64,000 bases of DNA. Origin: Ectothiorhodospira marina (lineage in GTDB: Bacteria > Pseudomonadota > Gammaproteobacteria > Ectothiorhodospirales > Ectothiorhodospiraceae). Position 1 is the first letter of the stretch, and each line of letters opens with the position of its first letter. Shown piece by piece: positions 55,491 to 64,000 of the stretch. The DNA is taken from NCBI RefSeq assembly GCF_900109495.1, contig NZ_FOAA01000004.1, positions 1 through 64,000 on the forward strand, in the 5' to 3' direction. Below the pieces are notes generated by a model, which saw only the letters and a list, made by a program, of their open reading frames with translations, had not been told where the DNA came from and did not search any database. The position numbers were made by a program, and so were the translations under genes.

Positions 55491-56456
55491 TCAGAACCGG
55501 TCACTGATCTGTGCCCGGTAGAACCACTCATTGCCCGGCAGGGCATTGGGGTTGGGGAAGACGATGAAACCATCACTGGGAGCAAGGATCGCCTCACCTG
55601 TGTGCCGGTGACCGATTGCCTCGCCGGCACGGATGGGATCAAAACTTCCCCAGGCCCTTGTGAAGCGGTCTTCCGGGTGATCCCGGTCAATGACTTCCAC
55701 CAGCCGCAGTACTTCCACATCCTGACGGGGCGTGGGGGCGGGCAGGTCCAGCAGCTGCAGGTGAGCCAGGGTGTTGATGATGGCCTGGTAGGCCACCTCC
55801 GGTGCGTTGGGGTCATCGTGCTGTCCGCATTCCAGGGTGACGGCATAACCCCCGTGGGCTCGCATGAACTCGGTGGTGCCGATGCCATAGCTGGGGTCGG
55901 TGCTGAGCATCTGGGCCCTCAGGCTGGCGTTGGGATTGCGCAGGCGCCTGGCCACACCCTGGGCGTAGGTATCCAGCCAGCCTTCCACCATGCGGCGTGC
56001 TCCCAGGCAGCAGGCCAGGGCCTGTTCTGCCTCAGCCTGCCGGAATCGTTCCAGCTCGGAGTCGTTGTTGCGCGGGCCCAGCATCACGAAGGGCTCGCCA
56101 CCGGTATGGAATGAGTGCAGGTCCAGCAGCACATCATGGGTCTGGAGCAAGGGCCCCAGGCGATTGGCAATGCGGTCCTCGAAGTCCTCGGGAGTGTCGG
56201 TAAGACGAAAATTGCGGTTCAGATTGCGTTCGCCGTTGCGCTGTTCCAGTTGCCAGGCCAGGGGGTTGGTGATGGGCACACAGGTGAGGGTGCCCCGGGC
56301 CAGTTCCCGCTCCCCGGCATCCAGTTCCTGCATGATCCGATGGATGGCCTGGGTGCCACAGGTCTCGTTGCCGTGCACGGCACCCAGGACGATGAGGCGG
56401 GGGCCGGCTGCCAGACCATGGTAGGTGATGGATTTCAGGGCGGTGGGCTGTTTCAT
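55491..56456 (-). CDS. succinylglutamate desuccinylase/aspartoacylase-family zinc hydrolase
   Basis: 321 residues. Zinc ligands are visible in IVLGAVHGNETCGTQAIHRI (His and Glu) and a later His in DVLLDLHSFHTGG. ERNLNRNFR is the substrate-binding Arg region, and a late Glu (VTLECGQHDD) serves as catalyst. The family removes acyl groups from amino acids such as succinylglutamate or N-acetylaspartate; which substrate applies here cannot be told. It lies 26 bp from the DinB-like gene on the same strand. Confidence 0.88.
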   Translation of the reverse strand: MKQPTALKSITYHGLAAGPRLIVLGAVHGNETCGTQAIHRIMQELDAGERELARGTLTCVPITNPLAWQLEQRNGERNLNRNFRLTDTPEDFEDRIANRLGPLLQTHDVLLDLHSFHTGGEPFVMLGPRNNDSELERFRQAEAEQALACCLGARRMVEGWLDTYAQGVARRLRNPNASLRAQMLSTDPSYGIGTTEFMRAHGGYAVTLECGQHDDPNAPEVAYQAIINTLAHLQLLDLPAPTPRQDVEVLRLVEVIDRDHPEDRFTRAWGSFDPIRAGEAIGHRHTGEAILAPSDGFIVFPNPNALPGNEWFYRAQISDRF

Positions 56457-56481
56457 GGGATCGGGTCTCGGGGGGAGGGGA

Positions 56482-56985
56482 TCAATCGGCGATGCCGGGC
56501 ATGGCCATCATGTCCAGGAGCACCAGGTCCACGTCCGACTGTTCCAGTAGGGCCACAATCTGTCCCCGCTGGGTGGATTGGCGATGCAGCAGGTTGAGTA
56601 GACATTCCCCCAGCACCAGCGTGCACTCCCGGGATGTGTGATCCAGGGTGAAGGTGATCTGCTTGTCCAGGTTGGGGTAGGCCAGGCTCTGGACGAAATT
56701 CATGATCTCGCTGTCCGTACGCATGCGCTCGGCACGCAACAGGCCGTACTCGGTGTACAGCACCTGATCCGAGGAACGGTAAACGTAGGGTTTGCCCAGC
56801 ATGCGCCCCAGCCAGATACGATCCTGAAGCAGCATCTGATTGAAGATACCGTGTATCGATCCCTGGGTGCCAAACCACTCGGTCTTGCGCACATCATCCT
56901 GCAGGGTGTCGCAGTGTCCCAGCAGTTGGGCGTGGGCCCAGCGGCTGTAACGGGCCTGAAGTCGCAGGGAATAGAGAACGTCCAT
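56482..56985 (-). CDS. DinB/YfiT-family protein
   Basis: 167 residues, all-helical. Start LYSLRLQARYSRWAHAQLLG, then GSIHGIFNQMLLQDRIWLGR and LLHRQSTQRGQIVALL carry the His residues that bind metal in the DinB four-helix bundle. Many such proteins are thiol-linked detoxification enzymes or of unknown role. The order of genes (DinB-like, DUF3775, DUF2288, thioredoxin) on one strand suggests a loose operon. Confidence 0.85.
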   Translation of the reverse strand: MDVLYSLRLQARYSRWAHAQLLGHCDTLQDDVRKTEWFGTQGSIHGIFNQMLLQDRIWLGRMLGKPYVYRSSDQVLYTEYGLLRAERMRTDSEIMNFVQSLAYPNLDKQITFTLDHTSRECTLVLGECLLNLLHRQSTQRGQIVALLEQSDVDLVLLDMMAMPGIAD

Positions 56986-56997
56986 CGGGCTTCCGGA

Positions 56998-57387
56998 TCA
57001 GTCGTCTTCGCAGGTGTGGCCCAGCATGGCCAGGCCCTCGGCCAGGTAGTCGGCACCCATGGGCGTGGCCAGCAGGTAGTCAGCAGTGCGTGGGGTCCAG
57101 TTGGACTTGGCCTCTTCCAGGGCCAGATCCCACTCATCGTCACTATAGTCGCCACGACCCAGCCACATGAGGGCCACCATATTGGCCTGAAGCTCGGGCT
57201 CCAATTCCTCCACCGCGTTCTTGAGGTCCAGATACACAGCGTTGTCGGCGTGTTCTTCCAGGGCCTCATCGATCCAGGCATCGGTCTGATGATCCGGTTC
57301 CTCGGGCAGCATCACGTCTTCCTGGGCGTGAAACTCCCTGGCATGACTGATGAACCAGCACACCAGGTTCGGGCTGATCTGCAACAT
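56998..57387 (-). CDS. DUF3775 protein
   Basis: 129 residues from ATG 57387 (MLQISPNLVCWFISHAREF); an upstream in-frame extension lacks a good start. The pattern LPEEPDHQTDAWIDEALEEH, then ELQANMVALMWLGRGDY and GADYLAEGLAMLG identifies DUF3775. Acidic and helical, no signal or membrane segment. Function unknown. Confidence 0.82.
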   Translation of the reverse strand: MLQISPNLVCWFISHAREFHAQEDVMLPEEPDHQTDAWIDEALEEHADNAVYLDLKNAVEELEPELQANMVALMWLGRGDYSDDEWDLALEEAKSNWTPRTADYLLATPMGADYLAEGLAMLGHTCEDD

Positions 57388-57482
57388 GGGTGTTTCCCCC
57401 TGATGACGTGTTAACCGAGGATGATAACGGATCACGTAGGCTGTCGCATGGGGGACCTCGGCTGCGGCCCCCACGGTGCGCG

Positions 57483-57797
57483 TCACATCTCCCGCACCAA
57501 CACCCAGGGAGCGACCACCACTGCTTCGAAGCGAGGTTTGCGTGCTTCCCAGTCCTTGGCGTGGTCCACCTCAGCGCGCGCCAGCAGCCCCCGGGTGAGC
57601 AGGTCCTCCACACGATGCTTGTCATCCTGTACCAGGTGAACGGCGGCATCCAGCAGGGGCAGTTCCTTGGCGACATGCAGCACCACGCCGCGGGCAAAAT
57701 GCGGCTGTAGCTCCGGCCAGGTGATGGGACCCTTCTCGGGTTCCAGCAGTTTGCGGATTTCCTGCGGGGTGCGGGTTTGCGGGGTTTCGGGTTGCAT
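57483..57797 (-). CDS. DUF2288 protein
   Basis: 104 residues from ATG 57797 (MQPETPQTRTPQEI); codons further upstream in this frame are the reverse of the thioredoxin gene region and are not coding. The pattern ITWPELQPHFARGVVLHVAK and AVHLVQDDKHRVEDLL is that of DUF2288, a small cytoplasmic family of unknown role found in gammaproteobacteria. Confidence 0.82.
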   Translation of the reverse strand: MQPETPQTRTPQEIRKLLEPEKGPITWPELQPHFARGVVLHVAKELPLLDAAVHLVQDDKHRVEDLLTRGLLARAEVDHAKDWEARKPRFEAVVVAPWVLVREM

Positions 57798-57805
57798 GGG
57801 TTGGC

Positions 57806-58201
57806 TCACTGGGCCTCCACAAAGTCTCGAATGGTTTTCTCGTCCTTGGCCCCCATCAGCACCTTTTCGATCCGGCCCTCCTGAACCCGCATCAGGGTGG
57901 GGGTGCCCATCACCTTGAAGCGTCGGGCCACATCGGGGCGCTTGCTCACATCGACCTCGATGATATTGAAGTGCTCTTCCATCAAGGGCTTCAGAATCGG
58001 CGCGACCTGCCTGCACATGCCACAGCGGGGGCTGTGGAAATAGAATATCAGCCGGGGTTGCGCCTTTTGGGCTTCGCTGAGCAGGTCGCTCATGTCGGGT
58101 GCAATACGTCCCTGCATGCCCTTGGAGCGGTACAGGAAGGCGAACTGTCCCAATACGAACAGCACGATGAGGGTGATGATGATCCAGGCAGTGGAATCCA
58201 T
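57806..58201 (-). CDS. membrane-anchored thioredoxin-family protein
   Basis: 131 residues from ATG 58201. One N-terminal helix (AWIIITLIVLFVLGQFAFLY) is followed by a thioredoxin fold with IFYFHSPRCGMCRQVAPILK, the CxxC active site being CGMC. The cis-Pro region is VMGTPTLMRV. The orientation of the anchor (basic SKG after the helix) suggests that the domain may face the cytoplasm; a periplasmic position cannot be excluded. It probably reduces or oxidises protein thiols. Confidence 0.85.
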   Translation of the reverse strand: MDSTAWIIITLIVLFVLGQFAFLYRSKGMQGRIAPDMSDLLSEAQKAQPRLIFYFHSPRCGMCRQVAPILKPLMEEHFNIIEVDVSKRPDVARRFKVMGTPTLMRVQEGRIEKVLMGAKDEKTIRDFVEAQ

Positions 58202-58446
58202 GGGAAGGGTCCTGATTGGGGTGTTGAGGGTCACCGGGTTCAGCCGGTGTTCAGCACGGCGGGCTTATAAAGGGCCATGGAAACCCGTGGACCGGTGGCC
58301 GATCAAGCTTGAGGAATATGGTGCCACAGACCTTTCGTCATGGGAGAACTTCGCCATGCCATCGTTACTGCACTACCCACATCATCACTGACCCGGCCGA
58401 GACCGGTTGATGCCCCTTTCGTCCGGGTACTGGTAAACTCAGGGTC

Positions 58447-58779
58447 ATGATCCACCGCATCCCCCATTCGCTGCCTGGCAAGGTCACTCCGGTTTTCGGC
58501 ATGCTCTGTGTGTGCCTGGTGGCCTGGGGGGGGGTGCAGGCTAGCACGGCCTCTGCCGGTGCGGGCTGCAACGACAGCGATACCCTGATGGTGGCGCAGA
58601 ACGATACCATCAGCTTGGACGAGGCGGTGGCCCAGGTCCAGGAGCAGACGGGGGGGCGGGTGCTGTCCGCCGAGACCCAGGAGCATGAGGGGCGGCGGGT
58701 GCATCGCATCCGGGTGCTGATCGAGGAGCAGCGGGTGCGGCACATCCTGGTGGATGTGGCGACGGGAGAATGGCAGTAG
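58447..58779 (+). CDS. PepSY-domain periplasmic protein
   Basis: 110 residues with a signal peptide (VFGMLCVCLVAWGGVQAS). One PepSY domain: ISLDEAVAQVQEQTGGRVLS, then VHRIRVLIEEQRVRHILVDV. It stands 3 bp upstream of the response regulator gene, a common arrangement in which the small protein may modulate the sensor kinase. Confidence 0.88.
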   Translation: MIHRIPHSLPGKVTPVFGMLCVCLVAWGGVQASTASAGAGCNDSDTLMVAQNDTISLDEAVAQVQEQTGGRVLSAETQEHEGRRVHRIRVLIEEQRVRHILVDVATGEWQ

Positions 58780-58782
58780 GCC

Positions 58783-59469
58783 ATGCGTGTGGTGGTCATC
58801 GAGGATGAACCCTCCTTGCTGGCACAGCTTCGCCAGCGTCTTGAGGGTGAGGGCTGGATGGTGGACACCAGCAGCGACGGCCGGGACGGTCTCTACCAGT
58901 TAATGGAATATCCGGCCGATGTGGCCGTGGTGGACCTGGGACTGCCGGAGTTGCCAGGTCTGGAGGTCATCCGCCGCGCCCGGGCTCAGGGGAGACGGCT
59001 GCCCATTCTCATCCTTACCGCCCGCGGTCAGTGGCAGGAAAAGGTACAGGGGCTCGAGGCGGGCGCCGATGATTACCTGGTGAAGCCCTTCCACATGGAG
59101 GAACTGGTGGCCCGTCTCAAGGCCCTGGCCCGCCGGGCTGTGGGAAGCACCGACGGCTGTCTCACCCTGGGGCCGCTGGTGCTGGATACCCATGCCCAGC
59201 AGGTCTCCATGGAGGGCGATGCCGTGATCCTCACCACCTTTGAATACCGTCTACTGGAGCATCTGGCTCGACACTCCGGGCAGGTGCTGTCCAAGCAGGC
59301 CCTCACCGATTATCTCTATCCCCATGATGAGGACCGGGACAGCAATGTGCTGGAGGTGCTCATTGGTCGCCTGCGACGCAAGCTGGATCCGGATGGCCGC
59401 CATACCCCCATCGAGACCCTGCGGGGTCGGGGTTATCGCCTGACCCTTTCGCCTGTCGACCGCGCATGA
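58783..59469 (+). CDS. OmpR/PhoP-family response regulator
   Basis: 228 residues. Receiver domain with acidic pocket (VVVIEDEP), phosphorylated Asp at about position 52 in VAVVDLGLPELPG, the Thr in ILTARG and the Lys in DDYLVKPFHMEEL. The C-terminal winged helix has LTTFEYRLLEHLARHSGQVL and ETLRGRGYRL. Closest in style to PhoP/QseB. The stop overlaps the sensor kinase start. Confidence 0.93.
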   Translation: MRVVVIEDEPSLLAQLRQRLEGEGWMVDTSSDGRDGLYQLMEYPADVAVVDLGLPELPGLEVIRRARAQGRRLPILILTARGQWQEKVQGLEAGADDYLVKPFHMEELVARLKALARRAVGSTDGCLTLGPLVLDTHAQQVSMEGDAVILTTFEYRLLEHLARHSGQVLSKQALTDYLYPHDEDRDSNVLEVLIGRLRRKLDPDGRHTPIETLRGRGYRLTLSPVDRA

Positions 59470-60746
59470 ATTCCCTCACACTGCGCGTGGGCCTGATTGC
59501 TGCCCTCGTTGTGGCGGTTTTTGCCGGGCTTACCGCCCTGGCCCTGGAGCGCGCCTTCCGTGACAGCGCCACCCATGCGGTGGAGGAGCGCCTGCAGGCA
59601 CAGCTCTTCCTGCTCATGGGGGCGGTGGAGGTGAACGCCAATGGCGATATCAGTGTCCCCGAGCGCCTCCCGGAGGCGCGCCTTACCCTGCCGGAATCCG
59701 GTCTTCATGCCCGCATCACCGATGCCCGGGGGCATATCCTGTGGCGCTCGCCCTCGGCCCTGGGGTTACCGGTGGAGAGCCGGGATTCGCGCCCGTTCAC
59801 GGCCCGCATGACCGTGGACTGGGAGACCGCGGGGGGCCTGGTGCCGCTCACCTTCACGCTGGTGGAGGACCGCACCGGTCTTGAGGCCCAGTTGAGTGAA
59901 TACCGCCGCAGTCTGTGGGGGTGGATGGCGATCCTGGCAGTGCTGCTGCTGGCGGCCCAGTCTCTGGCCCTGTATCTGGGGTTGATCCCGTTGCGCCGGG
60001 TGGCCCGCGAGCTACGGGCCATGGAGCAGGGCGATCAGGGCCAGATCACCGGCCGCTATCCGGTGGAACTCAAGCCCCTCACCGATAACCTCAACACGCT
60101 TATTCAGCAGGAACGTGCCCAGTTGGCCCGTTACCGGGATGGTCTGGCTGACCTGGCCCACAGCCTCAAGACGCCGCTGGCGGTATTGCGTGGCAGCCTG
60201 GAGCAGCGGTCCGATACCGACAGCCGGCAGGCGCTGGAACAACTGGAGCGGATGGATCGCATTGTTGCCTATCAACTGCAGCGGGCTGCCACTTCAGGGC
60301 GCAGCGCCCTGGCGGCGCCGCTGGATGTGGCCCCGGTCATGCGGCGTCTGGCGGACACCTTGAACAAGGTCTATCGGGACAAGGAGGTGGAGTATTCCAT
60401 GCAGGTGCAGCCCGGCAGTCACTTTCGGGGTAATGAGGGGGATCTCATGGAGGTGTTGGGCAACCTCCTGGACAATGCCTGGAAGTTCTCTCGCCACCAG
60501 GTGAGGGCCGTGGCCGGCCACCGGGGGCGAATGCTCGAGATCCGTGTGGAGGATGATGGCCCGGGCATCCCCGCCGATCGGGTGCAGGCCATCCTGGCGC
60601 GGGGGGGGCGGCTGGATGAAGGGGTGCCCGGGCAGGGCATCGGTCTCGCGGTGGTCAGCGAGATTGTCACGGCCTATGGGGGTGACCTATTGGTGGAGGA
60701 TTCGGCGCTGGGTGGGGCGGCGCTGGTGGTCTGTCTGCCTGGCTGA
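59466..60746 (+). CDS. sensor histidine kinase, PhoQ type
   Basis: 426 residues. A first helix (VGLIAALVVAVFAGLTALAL), a periplasmic sensor domain of about 120 residues, a second helix (MAILAVLLLAAQSLALYLGL) and a HAMP-like linker are followed by the H-box LADLAHSLKTPLAVLRGSLE (phospho-His), N-box VLGNLLDNAWKFSRHQ, and ATP-lid motifs VEDDGPGIP and GQGIGLAVVSE. It should phosphorylate the regulator encoded upstream. Acidic sensor residues hint at cation sensing but this is not certain. Confidence 0.92.
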   Translation: MNSLTLRVGLIAALVVAVFAGLTALALERAFRDSATHAVEERLQAQLFLLMGAVEVNANGDISVPERLPEARLTLPESGLHARITDARGHILWRSPSALGLPVESRDSRPFTARMTVDWETAGGLVPLTFTLVEDRTGLEAQLSEYRRSLWGWMAILAVLLLAAQSLALYLGLIPLRRVARELRAMEQGDQGQITGRYPVELKPLTDNLNTLIQQERAQLARYRDGLADLAHSLKTPLAVLRGSLEQRSDTDSRQALEQLERMDRIVAYQLQRAATSGRSALAAPLDVAPVMRRLADTLNKVYRDKEVEYSMQVQPGSHFRGNEGDLMEVLGNLLDNAWKFSRHQVRAVAGHRGRMLEIRVEDDGPGIPADRVQAILARGGRLDEGVPGQGIGLAVVSEIVTAYGGDLLVEDSALGGAALVVCLPG

Positions 60747-60750
60747 CGGT

Positions 60751-61050
60751 TCAGGCGCGACCCACATTGAGATCGGTGGGGGAGTGGAAGTAGTCGCTTT
60801 CCCGGGCGTACTGTTCCAGATCCTTGAGCAACTGGGCCAGGCGCTCCTCGGCGGTACTGATGGCCGCGCATTCCTCGCAGCGGGGGTCACCGCAGGGCTG
60901 GCGGGTATACAGCCAGTAATGCACCGCGCCGGCCAGCATGCCGTCGGCAATCTCCCACAGGTCGGCCTGGGGGTCCTTGTCGGTGAGGGTGTTGGCCAGT
61001 TCCACTGTCTGGCTGGCGGCGCTGTCGAACAGGGTGTGGGCGTTTTTCAT
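60751..61050 (-). CDS. conserved hypothetical protein, 99 residues
   Basis: ATG 61050 (MKNAHTLFDSAASQ) is preferred to ATG 61078. The protein is acidic and helical and contains CGDPRCEECAAI, three Cys that could bind metal. No family was recognised. Convergent with the sensor kinase gene, whose stop is 4 bp away. Confidence 0.6.
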   Translation of the reverse strand: MKNAHTLFDSAASQTVELANTLTDKDPQADLWEIADGMLAGAVHYWLYTRQPCGDPRCEECAAISTAEERLAQLLKDLEQYARESDYFHSPTDLNVGRA

Positions 61051-61117
61051 GGCGGTGTCCTGTTCCATATGGGTGAGCGCCTTATGATAACACGCTCGTT
61101 TCAACACGCTGTTCGGG

Positions 61118-62293
61118 TCAACACACCGTTCGGGCCAGGGGAATATGGATTTCCCGGGGATCAAGCCCGCCGTGCACGCCCACCATGTCATGAGGGTCCT
61201 GCCCCGGGATGCGGTCGTGGATGATCCAGCCAGGATGCATCAGCAGCGCATAGTCGCCAATGCGGGCCTCCAGTTCCGGGTGGGGTTCCCCCGGGCCGAA
61301 CCAGCCTTGTTCCAGCAACTGGCGGCTGGGCAGCAGGGTGCAGGCATGGCCCAACTCCGCCTCGACGCGTTGCTGGAAGATGTCGTGATAACCCTGGCGC
61401 ACATAGGCCCACGCCACCCGAGGCTCGCCGCACAGGGGCAGGGCCAGACAACGGCTGATCTGGGGGTGGACGCTCAGGTCCAGGCGCTGGCAGACGTCCA
61501 CCATGCCATGGTCAGCGGTGACCACCAGCAGGGTATCGGTGCCCACCAGGCGTTCGGCCAGTGTGGACAGGGCCTGGTCCACCCGCGCCAGGTGATCCCG
61601 TGTCCGGGATGAGTCCGGGCCGTACTCGTGGCCCAGGGAGTCCAGTTCCGACCAGTAGGCATAGACATAACGGGCCCCGGTGCGGCCGCGGATCGCCTTG
61701 TTCACCCGCTCCACCATGTCTTCAAGGCGCTTGAAGGGCAGCAGGCCGGCCTTGCCCAGATGGAGCCTGTTGTAGGGCGTTCGGGCGATCTTTTCCGGTG
61801 CTGCCATGGCGCTGGTCCCGGGGATGCGATCGAAGATGGCCTGGTGGTTGAGGATTCCCTTGAGGTCGAGGGTCACCCGGTCATAGCCGACGCCCCCATG
61901 ACGGGGAATGCCCGGCAGCACTGCCAGTACGGCACCCAGTTCCCGGAAATGCACATACCAGCCGCTCAAACCGTGCTGGGCTGGCGCGTCGCCGGTCAGC
62001 ACCGTGGTCACGCCGGTGGCGGTGGTGGTGGGAAACACGGAATGAATGGCCCCCCGGCGATGCGCATTCAGAAAGGGCGCCGGCTGGCTCTTGAGGAACT
62101 CATCGCCCAGGCCATCCACCACCACCAGGACCACGTGCCGGTGGGCTGACACCTCATGGGGGGGGAGGAGGCGGAGCGGGGGTAAGGATGAGGGCGTTCC
62201 ACCCAGCCCGATGATGAGGGAACTCATCAGGTTGGCGAGACTGCCGCCCTGATAGTCGGGCGGTGAGGGAAGGTCGCGGTGAGCGGAGGACAT
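61118..62293 (-). CDS. alkaline-phosphatase-superfamily phosphodiesterase/nucleotide pyrophosphatase
   Basis: 391 residues. The metal-binding and nucleophile motifs of the type I phosphodiesterase family are present: VVLVVVDGLGDEFLKS, FPTTTATGVTTVLTGDAPAQ (the nucleophile Thr lies here), HGLSGW, SELDSLGHEYGPDS, VTADHGMVDV and MVGVHGGLDPREIHIPL. No signal peptide is obvious, so a cytoplasmic location is likely. The substrate is unknown. Confidence 0.88.
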   Translation of the reverse strand: MSSAHRDLPSPPDYQGGSLANLMSSLIIGLGGTPSSLPPLRLLPPHEVSAHRHVVLVVVDGLGDEFLKSQPAPFLNAHRRGAIHSVFPTTTATGVTTVLTGDAPAQHGLSGWYVHFRELGAVLAVLPGIPRHGGVGYDRVTLDLKGILNHQAIFDRIPGTSAMAAPEKIARTPYNRLHLGKAGLLPFKRLEDMVERVNKAIRGRTGARYVYAYWSELDSLGHEYGPDSSRTRDHLARVDQALSTLAERLVGTDTLLVVTADHGMVDVCQRLDLSVHPQISRCLALPLCGEPRVAWAYVRQGYHDIFQQRVEAELGHACTLLPSRQLLEQGWFGPGEPHPELEARIGDYALLMHPGWIIHDRIPGQDPHDMVGVHGGLDPREIHIPLARTVC

Positions 62294-62343
62294 CAGCGGA
62301 TGTTAACGCCCCCGGGCGGGGGCGTCACGCCCATTGTCCTGGT

Positions 62344-63417
62344 TTACTCATCCCTCTTCGGATAGTCCACGTAACCCTTGGGGCCGGGCGCATAGAATGT
62401 GTCCTTGTCCGCTTCAGCCAGCGGTGCGTTGCGCCGGAACCGCTCGGGCAGATCGGGGTTGGCAATGAAGGGTGTGCCATAGACGGCGGCATCCGCACAC
62501 CCCGACTGGATCAAGGCCTCGCCACTCTCCCGGGTGAGGCCGCCGCCGACCAGGTAGGCATCGCCGCGGAACCGCGGTTTGAGCAGGCTGTGGTAGTCCA
62601 CCTCGGTGCCGAACAGGGCCACATGCAGGTAGGCCAGCCGGAAATCTCCCAGTTGATCCACCAGATAGCCATAGGTCTCCTGGGGGTTGTCATCATGAAG
62701 ATCATTGAAACCCATCTCCGGTGCGATCTTGATGCCGATGTAATCGCCGCTGCGCACGGAGGTCATGGCGTCCAGCAACTCCAGGATGAAGCGAGCCCGG
62801 TTCTCGACGCTGCCACCATAATCGTCGGTGCGCTGATTGGTGCTCGAACACAGGAATTGTTCCGGTAAATAACCGGAGGCTGCATGCAACTCCACCCCAT
62901 CAAATCCCGCCTGAAAGGCCATGGCGGTGGCAATGCGATAGTCCTCGACGATTTCCTCGATCTCGTCCACTTCCAGCGCCCGGGGCGTGACGTGCGGCTT
63001 GAGACCTTCTGCGGTGTAGGACTGGCCCTCGGGGCGCACCGCCGAGGCGGATACCGGTGTGGCGCTATCGGGCAGGAACGAGGGATCGGAGATGCGTCCG
63101 GCATGCATCAACTGCATCACGATGGAGCCGCCGGCTGCGTGGACTGCCTCGGTGACCTTGCCCCAGGCGTCCACCTGTTCTTCGGTGTAGATACCGGGCG
63201 TGCGGATATAGCCCTTGCCCATGGGGCAAGGCCAGGTGCCCTCACTGATGATCAGGCCCGCTCCGGCGCGCTGGGCGTAGTACTCCGCCATCAATTCCGT
63301 TGGCATACCGTCATCTTCCGCCCGTGAGCGGGTCATGGGGGCCATGACGATGCGATTTTTCAGATCCAGGGCGCCAGCATACAGTCGGGAAAACAGATCG
63401 ATGTCTTTCTTGGGCAT
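62344..63417 (-). CDS. old yellow enzyme family FMN-dependent alkene reductase
   Basis: 357 residues. Family landmarks: LKNRIVMAPMTRSRAED, LIISEGTWPCPMGKGY, QLMHAGRISDP, FDGVELHAASGYLPEQFLCS, STNQRTDDYGGSVENR and a late FIANPDLPERFR. This is the NemA/xenobiotic reductase type, which uses NADPH to reduce activated C=C bonds or nitro esters. The catalytic His-His/Asn pair would be in ELHAASGYL and nearby. Stands alone. Confidence 0.94.
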   Translation of the reverse strand: MPKKDIDLFSRLYAGALDLKNRIVMAPMTRSRAEDDGMPTELMAEYYAQRAGAGLIISEGTWPCPMGKGYIRTPGIYTEEQVDAWGKVTEAVHAAGGSIVMQLMHAGRISDPSFLPDSATPVSASAVRPEGQSYTAEGLKPHVTPRALEVDEIEEIVEDYRIATAMAFQAGFDGVELHAASGYLPEQFLCSSTNQRTDDYGGSVENRARFILELLDAMTSVRSGDYIGIKIAPEMGFNDLHDDNPQETYGYLVDQLGDFRLAYLHVALFGTEVDYHSLLKPRFRGDAYLVGGGLTRESGEALIQSGCADAAVYGTPFIANPDLPERFRRNAPLAEADKDTFYAPGPKGYVDYPKRDE

Positions 63418-63598
63418 GATGCCTTCCTGCCAGGATGGGGTTGATCACTCGGGGATGAAATCCAGGTCGGAAGTCTAGCAGGATTCGTCGGTGTGGCATG
63501 CACTCCGCCCGGAACGAGCGGCAAGTCCTCGACCCACGTGCTCGAGACAGGGGGAAGGGGCTATCATGGGTCTCCACCCACCCACGCAAGGGATCACC

Positions 63599-64000
63599 AT
63601 GGCAGGCATTCTCATCCTGGGTACCGGTCTGGCCGGTTACACCGTGGCACGGGAACTTCGCAAGCATGATGCATCCACGCCGCTGACCCTTGTCACGCTG
63701 GATGATGGTGCTTACTACACCAAGCCGATGCTCTCCAATGCCCTGAGCCAGGACAAGACCGCCGACGCCTTGGTGCAGCAGTCGGCGGAGGCCATGGGGC
63801 GGGAACTGGATGCGCGGATCCGCACCCGGGCCACGGTCGCGTCCCTGGACACCGGGGCCCGCCAGGTGTGCCTTGCATCGGGGGAATCCCTGGCTTTTGA
63901 TCGTCTGGTATTGGCCATTGGGGCCACTCCGATCGAGTTCACCTATGAAGGCGATGGGGCCAGCGACGTCATGACCGTGAATTCCCTGGCAGATTACGCC
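63599..64000 (+). CDS. FAD-dependent pyridine-nucleotide oxidoreductase, 5' part (rubredoxin-reductase-like)
   Basis: The first 134 codons from ATG 63599; the gene runs off the window. The start MAGILILGTGLAGYTVAREL is the FAD-binding Rossmann motif. YYTKPMLSNALSQDKTADAL and FDRLVLAIGATPI are typical of rubredoxin-NAD(+) reductases and NorW-type enzymes. The partner rubredoxin may lie downstream, outside the window. Confidence 0.85.
   Translation, partial: MAGILILGTGLAGYTVARELRKHDASTPLTLVTLDDGAYYTKPMLSNALSQDKTADALVQQSAEAMGRELDARIRTRATVASLDTGARQVCLASGESLAFDRLVLAIGATPIEFTYEGDGASDVMTVNSLADYA

Noticed and set aside
57798-58016. upstream extension of the DUF2288 gene
   Set aside because: It lies opposite-frame within the thioredoxin gene, whose CGMC motif is clear; the family starts at ATG 57797.

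Overview
The window looks like the chromosome of a GC-rich gammaproteobacterium, interrupted by a large accessory island. The core part (about 32.6-64 kb) suggests a relative of Ectothiorhodospiraceae or a similar halophilic or sulfur-metabolising lineage. That placement is inferred from GC-rich coding, a phasin, a PhoPQ-type pair and a rubredoxin-reductase-like flavoprotein; no rRNA or tRNA gene was recognised to confirm it.

Island, about 1-32.58 kb. It opens with the 3' end of an IS66-type transposase, a long gene-free stretch and a MobI-like conjugation gene, which points to a decayed integrative conjugative element. A tightly coupled type I restriction operon follows (1.5-12.65 kb): hsdM, an AlbA_2 ATP-binding regulator, a 38-codon relic of an hsdM 3' end, hsdS, a DUF4268 nuclease-like gene, a RhuM-Fic fusion, hsdR and two unrecognised genes overlapping in a chain. 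A truncated second AlbA_2 gene, a small membrane protein, a serine resolvase, a small ribbon-helix-helix-like gene with three 22-bp iteron-like repeats, a field of hairpins, helicase relics and a RelBE-type toxin-antitoxin pair fill 12.7-18 kb.

Metal and redox section, 18-31.9 kb. An ISPpu12-like ISL3 element (tnpA, lspA, CDF transporter, CadR-like MerR) has acquired a split dsbD pair between lspA and the transporter, marked by a duplicated transporter 3' end. After a membrane protein and a CoiA-like nuclease comes the most unusual structure: two metal-resistance modules in series. One carries a Met/His-rich periplasmic protein, a CDF transporter and DUF3703; the other is merR-TPFA. Each is preceded by the start of a 204-residue tyrosine recombinase gene (truncated at the left copy, complete at the right copy) and bounded by half-sites of one recombination site. 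At the far right an entire site survives: 13-bp inverted arms around an 8-bp spacer, the geometry of loxP. The order recombinase, site, cargo, site resembles an integron, but the cargo consists of whole operons with their own MerR-type promoters.

Core, 32.58-64 kb. hrpB begins at the island boundary. A type VI secretion operon follows (tssJ-K-L-M-A-B-C-hcp-F-G-vgrG) with no tssE or tssH/clpV in the window; a repeat-like hairpin occupies the usual tssE place. Housekeeping genes come after: phasin, DUF1028, a CBS-DUF294 nucleotidyltransferase-like protein, a cytidylate-kinase-like protein overlapping an orphan atpC, an aspartoacylase-family protein, DinB, DUF3775, DUF2288, a membrane thioredoxin, PepSY plus a two-component system, an alkaline-phosphatase-superfamily protein, an old yellow enzyme and the start of a flavoprotein reductase.
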